DNA from: a virus
Virus record (IMG/VR): IMGVR_UViG_3300009184_000094
Span: 1 to 36,776 of that record
Strand: one strand, 5' to 3'
Length of the DNA: 36,776 nt
The notes beneath the pieces were generated by a model, which was not told the origin of the DNA, did not search any database, and saw only the letters and a program-made list of their open reading frames with translations. Below are positions 15,240-22,709 of this stretch, piece by piece; position 1 is the first letter of the stretch; every line of letters starts with the position of its first letter. The translations under genes were made by a program, and so were the position numbers.

Positions 15240-15605
15240 TTACATTTTATATTTATTATCAGATTTAATGTCTTTTTTTAAAAGATTTTGAAATGTTGTA
15301 TCATCTATATCTAAATCAGACAAAGTAAAATCTTCTTCTTTGTCTGTATTTTTTTGCCACATTTGTGCTTGTAATTTTGAAAGAGTTAATTTTTTCTCAA
15401 CACAATCATTAATAATTTTTTGTTGTTTCTCTATGACAGGACCAATAAGAGTCATATCTTCAGGTTCTTTCATCATTGTTAGCATTTTATTTTGGATTCT
15501 AATCGCAGTATTTCTTTGCTCAACAAGTTCATTATATATCTCCTGCATCAATGACAACATAGATTCCTTAGATAAATTAATTTGTTTTTTTGACGGTCTT
15601 GGCAT
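15240..15605 (-). CDS. Hypothetical helical protein
   Basis: A 121-residue protein that begins MPRPSKKQINLSKESML and is then a long helix (SLMQEIYNELVEQRNTAIRI to KLTLSKLQAQMWQ) with a short acidic tail (DFTLSDLDIDDTTFQNLL). It precedes the 644-residue gene by 8 nt and is likely cotranscribed. A TATTTATA element lies 4 nt before the start. It could be a small tail-assembly protein by position; no family was recognised. Confidence 0.7.
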   Translation of the reverse strand: MPRPSKKQINLSKESMLSLMQEIYNELVEQRNTAIRIQNKMLTMMKEPEDMTLIGPVIEKQQKIINDCVEKKLTLSKLQAQMWQKNTDKEEDFTLSDLDIDDTTFQNLLKKDIKSDNKYKM

Positions 15606-15609
15606 AATA

Positions 15610-15618
15610 TATAAATAT
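15610..15618 (-). promoter_or_regulatory. Candidate late promoter between the sigma gene and the tail block
   Basis: Minus strand ATATTTATA, a perfect copy, begins at the last base of the sigma gene and ends 4 nt before the ATG at 15605. The very short spacing means the transcript may be leaderless. It would give the tail genes 15605 to 11539 their own late start. Confidence 0.4.
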
Positions 15619-16364
15619 TATTTTTTTAATATTTCTTGAACTAAGTCAAAATATATTTTTTTATACTTTTTCAAAGAAGTTCTTATTTCTTTTGTTGATA
15701 GGTTGGTCATTTCTCTTATCTCAAATAAAATAATATTTTTGTTAAATTTGTTATTATTTGAATCTGGAAAAATTGTACCGTAATTTTCAAAAATGTCATA
15801 AATCGCAGAACCTAATTTATATTCCTGATCAGATATTATTTCAGATTCTAACGACAACCTCAATCTTTCTAAGAATTTTTTAATTATATATTCCGAACTT
15901 ATACTATCGTCATCAATATAATAACACATATTCATATTGTTTGACAGATCACTTGAGATGTCTTCGTATGATATCTTACGATTCATTTCTTTTTGGTCTT
16001 TCATAATTTGACCCATCAAATAATTTTTACATATGGTACCAAAATAAGAATATGCCTTCTTTTCTTTAGAAGGTTTAAATTTCTCAATTTTAGTCATTAG
16101 AAAAGAATGAGTATCATTATGTATTTCCTCATAATTCATATCTTTCCTGTACAATTTATACCTTCTAATTATTGAAGATATCATTTTATCTAAAGGTTCT
16201 CTCAGAAACTCATTATAAATTTTATTTTTTTCATAATGAGTTTCTGCGACTAAAAAATTTCTAACAGCTTCTTCTTCTCTTTCGGCGAAGTAATTTGTTG
16301 TGCTAGGTTTTCTACCTTTCTTTTTCTTTTCTTCTATCTCGTTAATTTCATTTACTACTATCAA
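15618..16364 (-). CDS. 55: Late-transcription sigma factor, T4 gp55-like
   Basis: A 248-residue sigma-70-type protein. Residues about 25-130 match region 2 of gp55-like factors: EREEEAVRNFLVAETHYEKN, then LDKMISSIIRRYKLY, then FKPSKEKKAYSYFGTICKNY and LMGQIMKDQKEMNRK, where AYSYFGTICKNYLMGQI corresponds to the core-binding and -10 recognition helices. The C-terminus (about 212-240, FEIREMTNLSTKEIRTSLKK) looks like a helix-turn-helix, which T4 gp55 (185 residues) lacks. It probably directs host RNA polymerase to the TATTTATA elements of virion genes, an inference. The start overlaps the end of the upstream glycosyltransferase as ATGA. It has a basic N-terminus (KKKKGRKPS). Confidence 0.8.
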   Translation of the reverse strand: MIVVNEINEIEEKKKKGRKPSTTNYFAEREEEAVRNFLVAETHYEKNKIYNEFLREPLDKMISSIIRRYKLYRKDMNYEEIHNDTHSFLMTKIEKFKPSKEKKAYSYFGTICKNYLMGQIMKDQKEMNRKISYEDISSDLSNNMNMCYYIDDDSISSEYIIKKFLERLRLSLESEIISDQEYKLGSAIYDIFENYGTIFPDSNNNKFNKNIILFEIREMTNLSTKEIRTSLKKYKKIYFDLVQEILKK

Positions 16365-17167
16365 ACTTCTTGATGTTCATAATTTATTTTTCTTTCTATA
16401 TTATAAAAATATTCTTTTTTTGCCGAGTCGATCCAAAATTTAACTTCATCGGCACTTAATCTATCATCACTATTTTTGTAATTCCAAAATAAAGAACCTA
16501 ATCTAAGATTCATATGTTTGTAACCAATTTTAGGTATTGTCATAATTCTTGATGAATTATGTGTTAATCTTAAAAAGAATTCATAACCAAAAGTTAATTT
16601 AATATTTGATTTTAAACCACCAATATTCAAAAACTTTTCTTTATTTATAATCATACCTGAAATTTGAAAATTTTGAAAATTTTGTAAAATTTCATTGGAC
16701 AAAATTCCTATCTCGTTTGTTATGTTTGCTGCGAATGTTGCCTCGTTTGTAAATCCTGCAAATACCGCTTTATCATCAACATCCACTACAATAGGTAAAA
16801 ATGCATCAACATCTTTATAAATATCCATATATTTTTTTGAAACTCTAAACCAAATTTTAGAGTACTCATCATCGAACTCTAACAAAGAAACCCAATTTGA
16901 TGATGAAACTTCAACACCTCTATTTATTTGGTTGGCATAATTTGGTTCTTCAGTCCATTTTTCAAATTTAACATTAATACCGTCAAAATCGTAATTTGTT
17001 AAATAATTCTCAAGTTGTAGTTCATCACAATGAACAATAACTAATTCATCAAATTCATCTTTTTGGTTTTTTAATGATTGAATGCTTTTATCAAAAAAAG
17101 ATTCAAAATCATAAGCGGTTCTTGTTTTTAAAGGTAATACTACCGAAATTGTATTTTTATTTTCCAT
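16361..17167 (-). CDS. Family 2-type glycosyltransferase
   Basis: A 268-residue GT-A fold enzyme. The N-terminus (TISVVLPLKTRTAYDFESFF) is the nucleotide-binding strand-loop. LLEFDDE at 95-101 takes the place of the DxD metal-binding motif. GGLKSNIKLTFGYEFFLRL is the usual second-half acceptor region with the E-F-F motif. The protein lacks a membrane anchor. It overlaps the sigma gene by 4 nt (ATGA) and follows the GT-B gene by 6 nt. The sugar and acceptor cannot be read from the sequence. Confidence 0.82.
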   Translation of the reverse strand: MENKNTISVVLPLKTRTAYDFESFFDKSIQSLKNQKDEFDELVIVHCDELQLENYLTNYDFDGINVKFEKWTEEPNYANQINRGVEVSSSNWVSLLEFDDEYSKIWFRVSKKYMDIYKDVDAFLPIVVDVDDKAVFAGFTNEATFAANITNEIGILSNEILQNFQNFQISGMIINKEKFLNIGGLKSNIKLTFGYEFFLRLTHNSSRIMTIPKIGYKHMNLRLGSLFWNYKNSDDRLSADEVKFWIDSAKKEYFYNIERKINYEHQEV

Positions 17168-17173
17168 AATAAT

Positions 17174-18232
17174 TTATTCTATAGTTTGTAGTTTATTTAA
17201 TTGATTTTCAAATCCTTCCATTCTTGTTGAAATTAACCTATCAAAAAGTTCTACAACATCGGATTCAAATTTTTCTTTAGATGGTAATGAATCAATAGTT
17301 TTTTTCATATTTTCATATAATGCTGGATTGATGTTGTCTTCTAACCAATTTTGAATAAAATCGGAAATAACATCAGTAACTATTGTTTTGTTATTAATCC
17401 AAACACCATTATCTTCATTCATCCATGTCGGTACAATATCAGGTACTAAACCAATAACAGGTATGTTCATTTTCATAGATTCCAAAGGAAAAGTTCCATA
17501 TGAACTATATTGGTCAATCCAAACTGAAACAAAACTATCTTTCATTGCTTCTGCGAATTCTTGTTCTGACAAACCTCTTAAATCTCTGAATGTGAACCAT
17601 CTATATTGTGGAAACTTAGCATAGAAAGATTTAATAAGATTTACTGTATCTCTATGATCTCTTGTATGTACGTTAATGATTGTTTTTGGTGGAAAAGGGT
17701 TCATAACAAAAGTATCTGAAATGTATGGTTCTACAACATCAAAAGAAACATTTCTCATTTGTGTTTCTAAATATTCTTTTTGTTTTTCAGATGTTGTTAT
17801 ACATTTTAAAAATCCTAATGAATTCCACGTTTGACCTGGCTGTAATGTCTCAAAGATGTAATCATATGATTGTGAAAGTACAATTTTACCACATGGTAAT
17901 TTTGTAATTTGATCCATAACGAATCCGTAAATTTCGGGAATAATAATTAAATCTTCTGGTGAGATCTCTAAGTTTGTACCCTCAATTGCTTTGTGACTTA
18001 AAGTCATATATTCTTCACCTAACCAACTTGACACTCCGTAGTAATCAGGTTTTTCGTGAAGCATTATTGAGTTGTACCCATTATTTTTTAAAGACAACGC
18101 CATTTGGTAAATATATCTTACCGAAGCTTTTGCATTTCCTTTCGTGTCTTGTACCAAGAAATATATTCTTGATTTTTTCTCCCTCATGTTGGAGATTGCG
18201 TTTTCTAATTTAGAAATTTGTTCGTTAGTCAT
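17174..18232 (-). CDS. GT-B fold glycosyltransferase
   Basis: A 352-residue protein with two Rossmann halves. The N-terminal half has RIYFLVQDTKGNAKASVRYI and LIIIPEIYGFVMDQI; the C-terminal half has SYGTFPLESMKMNIPVIGLV, in the position of the donor-binding glutamate motif of GT4-like enzymes. There are no membrane segments. It sits 6 nt upstream of the GT2 gene in the same run. A role in glycosylating virion proteins, DNA or host surface is possible, but donor and target are unknown. Confidence 0.8.
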   Translation of the reverse strand: MTNEQISKLENAISNMREKKSRIYFLVQDTKGNAKASVRYIYQMALSLKNNGYNSIMLHEKPDYYGVSSWLGEEYMTLSHKAIEGTNLEISPEDLIIIPEIYGFVMDQITKLPCGKIVLSQSYDYIFETLQPGQTWNSLGFLKCITTSEKQKEYLETQMRNVSFDVVEPYISDTFVMNPFPPKTIINVHTRDHRDTVNLIKSFYAKFPQYRWFTFRDLRGLSEQEFAEAMKDSFVSVWIDQYSSYGTFPLESMKMNIPVIGLVPDIVPTWMNEDNGVWINNKTIVTDVISDFIQNWLEDNINPALYENMKKTIDSLPSKEKFESDVVELFDRLISTRMEGFENQLNKLQTIE

Positions 18233-18238
18233 AACTTT

Positions 18239-18493
18239 TTAGAATTTATTTATTATTTTATTAACAAGTAATGTGTTAAATGATAGTTTAAAAGGTATTG
18301 TTAATTCGCTATTATTAGGTCCCAACTTTTCATCCACTTCTTCTACTTCGGATAAAATTGTTTCTAACATCATTTTTACAACTTCATATTTAACAATGTG
18401 AATTTGAGTTTCACCTGACGGGTTTTCAATTTGTAATTGTTTATCTAAAACATCTAAATCAATGTAATAGTTTTCATTTAAAATTTTAATCAT
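18239..18493 (-). CDS. Small hypothetical protein
   Basis: An 84-residue protein: strands MIKILNENYYIDLDVLD and QIHIVKYEVV, a helix KMMLETILSEVEEVDEKLG, and a beta-like C-terminus LTIPFKLSFNTLLVNKII. It is packed between the HAD-like gene (2-nt gap) and the GT-B gene (6-nt gap), which supports coding. No family was recognised. Confidence 0.7.
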   Translation of the reverse strand: MIKILNENYYIDLDVLDKQLQIENPSGETQIHIVKYEVVKMMLETILSEVEEVDEKLGPNNSELTIPFKLSFNTLLVNKIINKF

Positions 18494-18495
18494 TT

Positions 18496-19143
18496 TTAAA
18501 GTTTTTCTATCAATTTTTTAAACTCAGATAGATTTGATATTTCATATTCTGAATTTATGTGTTTATTGTAGTTAGTATTGTATTTTACAACAATCTTCCC
18601 ATCTAACTTATTTAATAATAAAGAAGGATCTGCGGTAAGTAAAACATCTATTTCATTCCACATGTCATTTTTTGTGATTTCACTGTAAAATATGATTTTT
18701 TCGATTAAACAACCAAACTTTGAAAGAAAAAATAGGGATGCTGGTTTAGATTTACCAATCTCATTTGATACGATTAAAAAATTGTACTTGTCTCTAAACT
18801 CGACATACAAATCATTTAAAGTGTTAAATGAATTTATTTCTGTTGATGGAGAATGTCCAAATAACTCCATGGTATATTCTTCATACATGAAACTAAAAAG
18901 TTCATCTTTATTTTTAAATGAAAAGTGTTTATCAAGTTCTAAACTAGTCACATCGGACAGAATTTCATATACAAAATTATCTTCTTCAAGATCAATTGAT
19001 TCAGTGTTTCCTGACAAATCAACATTGTATGTTTGAACTGAAAAAGTATTATTTTCTGACTCAATCAAATACTTTTCGTAGATTTGTGTAAATTTTGTGA
19101 TATTGTCTCTTAAGACTCCATTTAAATCAATTGCTATCCTCAT
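18496..19143 (-). CDS. HAD-like hydrolase-related protein with altered motif I
   Basis: A 215-residue protein beginning MRIAIDLNGVLRDN, the HAD motif I position. The nucleophile Asp6 is present, but the second acid of D-x-D is Asn8. A strand with YNFLIVSNEIGKSKP follows, resembling motif II (Ser) and the motif III Lys. Later LLTADPSLLLN may be motif IV with one Asp. A large cap-like insertion with Asp/Glu/Phe lies between. HAD enzymes act on phosphate esters, often nucleotides. Here activity is uncertain because of Asn8. The ATG at 19143 is preferred to one codon earlier (19146) as the second of two adjacent Met codons; either fits. It overlaps the phoH gene end. Confidence 0.7.
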   Translation of the reverse strand: MRIAIDLNGVLRDNITKFTQIYEKYLIESENNTFSVQTYNVDLSGNTESIDLEEDNFVYEILSDVTSLELDKHFSFKNKDELFSFMYEEYTMELFGHSPSTEINSFNTLNDLYVEFRDKYNFLIVSNEIGKSKPASLFFLSKFGCLIEKIIFYSEITKNDMWNEIDVLLTADPSLLLNKLDGKIVVKYNTNYNKHINSEYEISNLSEFKKLIEKL

Positions 19144-19855
19144 CATATTTTTTTAATATTTTAGTAATTATAGGATTTCTAACACCGTCTTTTTCGCCAA
19201 ATTCAAAAACTCCAATTCCTGGAATTCCGTTGAACCTTAGTATCGCATCATAAAGTCCTGAGTGTTTTTTGTCTTTATATCTATCGGTTTGCTCAATATC
19301 TCCCGATATAAAAAACTTACTATTGGCTCCAATTCTTGTCAATAATAATTTCATTTGTTTTGGTGTTGCGTTTTGAGCTTCTTCGAAGATTAAAATTGCA
19401 TTGTCTATTGTCATACCTCTCATGTATGCCAAAGCAAATACTTCTATAATATCAGCCTCTTTTAATTTTTCTCTCGAATCTTTTCCAATTATTTTATTCA
19501 AAAGATAATAAGATGGAAAAATGTACGGGTCTAATTTTTCTTCTAAATTTCCCGGTAATGCTCCTAATTTTTCTTCGGCCTCTACGGCTGGTCTTACAAT
19601 TATTATTTTATCATATCCGTTACCACCCTCCAATAATAGATCCACCGCAGTTTTCATTGCTATGAAACTTTTACCAACTCCCGCAGGACCAGAACAAATT
19701 GTTATTTGATTGTTCAAAAGTGTTTCATAATAAATTTTTTGATTTTCAGTTAAAAATTTACTTTTTGATTTTTTTTTAACTACTTGTTCGATTATGTCTC
19801 TTTTGGAATTTAGAAGAACTTCATTATCTTCTGTTTGTTGTGTTTTTTTTCTCAT
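19127..19855 (-). CDS. phoH: PhoH family ATPase
   Basis: A 242-residue protein of the PhoH family, a RecA-like ATPase widespread in marine phages and of unsettled role (phosphate stress or RNA metabolism). Walker A is GPAGVGKS (56-63), Walker B is ILIFEEAQN (154-162), and the family stretches IIIVRPAVEAEEKLGALPG (85-102), AYMRGMTIDNA and ISGDIEQTD are present. Length is normal for phage PhoH. It lies between a glycosyltransferase (3-nt gap) and the HAD-like gene (overlap). Confidence 0.95.
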   Translation of the reverse strand: MRKKTQQTEDNEVLLNSKRDIIEQVVKKKSKSKFLTENQKIYYETLLNNQITICSGPAGVGKSFIAMKTAVDLLLEGGNGYDKIIIVRPAVEAEEKLGALPGNLEEKLDPYIFPSYYLLNKIIGKDSREKLKEADIIEVFALAYMRGMTIDNAILIFEEAQNATPKQMKLLLTRIGANSKFFISGDIEQTDRYKDKKHSGLYDAILRFNGIPGIGVFEFGEKDGVRNPIITKILKKYDEDSN

Positions 19856-19858
19856 TTA

Positions 19859-20581
19859 CTATGAATAAAAGTTTATGGTTTTTGAAAATCCTTCCTCTTC
19901 ATGATAACAGGTTAATTTGTCTATAAAAATTCCTGTTTGACTATTAGAGGTTAGAAATTCTTTAGTTCTTTCCCACAAGTCCGCATCTGCAGGTAACCCA
20001 ACTTTACCTGTTTCTAAATATAAATCCCTGTATCGTAATGGGATTTCTTTAAAATTCATACAAACTGAAGAGTGTATTAAAGAACTGCTTGATGGTAAAA
20101 ATTCATTATATTTCTTTTTAGTTAGTATATTTGGTAAATAATTATTTGGGGATAAACGAGTTGATTTAGTACAAATCCAATTACTATTAGTTTCATTAAT
20201 GCATTTTGATATTTCGTCTAAATGGTCATTAGACCACCAATCATCATGATCTAAATGACAAATATATTCGTAACCCTCATTTAGAGCCATTTCTATACCA
20301 ATGTTAGTTGCATTTACACCACCATATAGCCAAATTGCTCTTGGGATAAGATAATTATCCCTTTCTTTTGCCTCTAATAAATTTGTAAAAAATATTTTTT
20401 TACCGTCATATTTTTTTAAAATCTCTAAAACTTCGATTTCGTTTTCATATTTATCACCCATTAAAAAAATTTTAAAATTTTGGTAAGTTTGGTTGAAAAC
20501 GGAATCTAAGGCTCTCGTTAAATATTTTGATGTATTACCATCTTTTCTGTGATAAGTTGGTATAACTATGGCTATTTTCAT
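19859..20581 (-). CDS. Family 2 glycosyltransferase
   Basis: A 240-residue GT-A enzyme with the classic start MKIAIVIPTYHRKDGNTSKY, a substrate-loop region LYGGVNATNIGIEMAL, and the metal-binding motif HLDHDDWW (109-116; D-x-D-D). GLPADADLWERTKEF is the usual acceptor-loop segment with the ED-like motif replaced by D-A-D. There is no membrane segment. It is followed at 3 nt by phoH. AGTATTTAACC lies about 20 nt upstream, a poor match to the late element. Confidence 0.87.
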   Translation of the reverse strand: MKIAIVIPTYHRKDGNTSKYLTRALDSVFNQTYQNFKIFLMGDKYENEIEVLEILKKYDGKKIFFTNLLEAKERDNYLIPRAIWLYGGVNATNIGIEMALNEGYEYICHLDHDDWWSNDHLDEISKCINETNSNWICTKSTRLSPNNYLPNILTKKKYNEFLPSSSSLIHSSVCMNFKEIPLRYRDLYLETGKVGLPADADLWERTKEFLTSNSQTGIFIDKLTCYHEEEGFSKTINFYS

Positions 20582-20611
20582 TTTGTTTTTTTAAGGTTAA
20601 ATACTAATAAT

Positions 20612-21382
20612 TTAATTCAATAACATTTGGTAGTTCTTAGGAAGATATACGTTATTTTCAGGTTCTATTAGTGTATAGGTTATGTTTTTATTTTCTCTTT
20701 TAAATAAATCTTTTCCTGATTCTATAACTGAAAGAATGTGATTATCATTTAAAAATTCATCTCTATTGTATTCTTGGTGTGAAAAATTTTTAATTTTATT
20801 TTTGATAAAATCAACATCACCAAAATATGAAAAATGCCAACCACCTTTTTCAATGATTGTTCCGTCTTTTATTCTAATGTGTTGAGGTAAATTTGTTTTA
20901 GAATAATGTCTAAAATTACATATTTTTGCCCAATGCCACCTACCATTAAATTTACATTTAATATTATAGTAGTACATATCTTGACCTAAATTGTGAGGAC
21001 CGTCTATCAAACCTTTATTTTTAATCTCACTCAACGTATCAACATCTGGTATTTCATCAACATCACTAACAATGATTATATCTTCTTCATCCAAGTTTAA
21101 TTTTGAAATACCTAAATGAATTGAGTTTCTTTGGTTATATTCATTATTCCAAGCGTTTGTATCATTAAGGTCATCTACAACAATATGAATAATTTTATGA
21201 AGATATTCTTTAAAATTTTCTTTATTTTGTTCGAAAAACAATTCTTTATCGTTTCCTGTAAATGTTTTGGTTGATTCAACAAGTACAAAAAAATCTACAA
21301 CATCATTTAATTCTTTTAACCTAAACTCTAACATTTTCATTTCATTATAAAAAATGAAACAATCTATTATTTTTCTATCCAT
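20612..21382 (-). CDS. GT17-type glycosyltransferase (N-acetylglucosaminyltransferase-like)
   Basis: A 256-residue protein that reads as GT17 (the family of eukaryotic MGAT3). The start IIDCFIFYNEMKMLEFRLKE, VVDFFVLVESTKTFTG, the motif AWNNEYNQRNSI, and SDVDEIP (106-112) as metal-binding D-x-D are all family hallmarks, as is KGGWHFSYFGDVDFIKNKI near the end. The donor is probably UDP-GlcNAc by family, but the acceptor is unknown. It starts 6 nt after the methyltransferase gene and ends 30 nt before the next gene. Confidence 0.88.
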   Translation of the reverse strand: MDRKIIDCFIFYNEMKMLEFRLKELNDVVDFFVLVESTKTFTGNDKELFFEQNKENFKEYLHKIIHIVVDDLNDTNAWNNEYNQRNSIHLGISKLNLDEEDIIIVSDVDEIPDVDTLSEIKNKGLIDGPHNLGQDMYYYNIKCKFNGRWHWAKICNFRHYSKTNLPQHIRIKDGTIIEKGGWHFSYFGDVDFIKNKIKNFSHQEYNRDEFLNDNHILSVIESGKDLFKRENKNITYTLIEPENNVYLPKNYQMLLN

Positions 21383-21388
21383 ATTTTT

Positions 21389-21964
21389 TTATTTTTTAAT
21401 AATTGATGTGACGCTATCAGTATAATCATTTTTATTTTTTGTAAAAATTTCCACATCTTTAAATTCTTTTTTAATTGATTCTAAATTATTTACTAGTTTT
21501 TTATTAGTTAAAAAATCATATGTTGTAGTTTCACTATTAACATATTCTGGTCTGAATGATGTGTGTAAATCCTCAACCACATAAAATCCGTTGTTTTTTA
21601 ATTTTGGCCATAACAACTCTAAAGATTTTTGCTGATGAGAAGTTAAATGACTTCCATCATCAATAATTATGGTAAAAAAATCATCGTCGAATAATTTTGA
21701 TAAACTCGGATCGTCCTGTGAAATTTTATTATAAACAAATCTTTCGTGTTTAAACTTGACATCAATTATGTCTAAACAATAAATTTTTGCATTTTCAAAA
21801 TACTCTAACCACGTAAATACTGAAGATCCATTTAAAAAACCAATTTCAAGAATGTTAATTTTTTCAAATCTAAGATCTTTAAACTTTTGATCGTAAAATT
21901 CCATAAAATTATGGTGCGTTGATTTATCAGTACCATTTTTTAATCCTATTTCTTGTAGTGTCAT
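21389..21964 (-). CDS. Class I SAM-dependent methyltransferase
   Basis: A 191-residue Rossmann methyltransferase. GTDKSTHHNFMEFYDQKF is a conserved substrate loop of the sugar-methyltransferase-like group. SAM-binding motif I is NILEIGFLNGSSVFTW (38-52), the acidic ribose-binding residue lies in YCLDII, and DDGSH (102-106) is the metal/substrate motif seen in MycE-like sugar O-methyltransferases. It is next to GT17 (6-nt gap), so it may methylate the sugar added by the neighbouring enzymes. There is a 64-nt gap upstream, with no strong promoter seen. Confidence 0.8.
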   Translation of the reverse strand: MTLQEIGLKNGTDKSTHHNFMEFYDQKFKDLRFEKINILEIGFLNGSSVFTWLEYFENAKIYCLDIIDVKFKHERFVYNKISQDDPSLSKLFDDDFFTIIIDDGSHLTSHQQKSLELLWPKLKNNGFYVVEDLHTSFRPEYVNSETTTYDFLTNKKLVNNLESIKKEFKDVEIFTKNKNDYTDSVTSIIKK

Positions 21965-22028
21965 ATTATTTTTTGTTATTCCATTTATTTGTAAAGTTCC
22001 TCATCAAACCATCGGTCATTTTATAATT

Positions 22029-22709
22029 TTATACAATATTCCATTTTTTTATCATCTCATGAATTAACCCATCAGTCATTTCATGTTTTTTTTCATTCTC
22101 AATAAAATGATGACTTTTACTAAGAAGGTGTGTCACTTTAGAGTCGGTTATAAGTGCGTGTTTTATTCTATGTTTGATCAAAGTCATAGCATAGTCATTA
22201 TCTTGATACCAAAATTTAAATTTCTCATCAAATCCCCCTATTTGGTCAATTACACTTCTTTTAACTAAGATTGACCATCCCGTGATTTCGTAAGATGTTC
22301 TAAATCCATAATAAATTTTAATGTTTCTATTAAATTCGTTATGTCTAAACCAAGTATCATCAATCGGGCTCATTGATAAAAGATCTTTATCAAATTCGTT
22401 TGCTTCAATCATTTTGTCAAGAAAGTTTTCGTGGTATATTGTATCATTGTTTGAAATTAATATCCATTCATTTTTACAAAATTCTAAACCAATATTTAAA
22501 AATCGATTATAATTAAATTCTTCATCAGGTTGAATTACCAAGACATTAGTTTGAGGATAATCAAACTTTCTATCTTTGTTTGTCTCAACTAAAATTATAT
22601 TAAATTTGTGTTCGGTTGTACTATTATTAATACTATCAATACAATCGTTATTCATTTTAAAAATTGAGTCGTCTTTCACATAACTCAATATTATAACATC
22701 TATTTCCAT
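22029..22709 (-). CDS. Family 2 glycosyltransferase
   Basis: A 226-residue GT-A protein: EIDVIILSYVKDDSIFKMN, then ILVETNKDRKFD, FNYNRFLNIGLEF and ILISNNDT (84-90; N-N-D as metal site), then GGFDEKFKFWYQDNDYAMTL with the D-N-D acceptor element. The start is coupled to the end of the previous gene as TAATG (1-nt overlap). It belongs to the rhamnosyl-like GT2 type; donor and acceptor are unknown. Confidence 0.85.
   Translation of the reverse strand: MEIDVIILSYVKDDSIFKMNNDCIDSINNSTTEHKFNIILVETNKDRKFDYPQTNVLVIQPDEEFNYNRFLNIGLEFCKNEWILISNNDTIYHENFLDKMIEANEFDKDLLSMSPIDDTWFRHNEFNRNIKIYYGFRTSYEITGWSILVKRSVIDQIGGFDEKFKFWYQDNDYAMTLIKHRIKHALITDSKVTHLLSKSHHFIENEKKHEMTDGLIHEMIKKWNIV

Noticed and set aside
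18692-19036. A 114-codon plus-strand frame within the HAD-like gene
   Set aside because: Antisense shadow; the minus-strand frame has HAD motif I and fits the operon.
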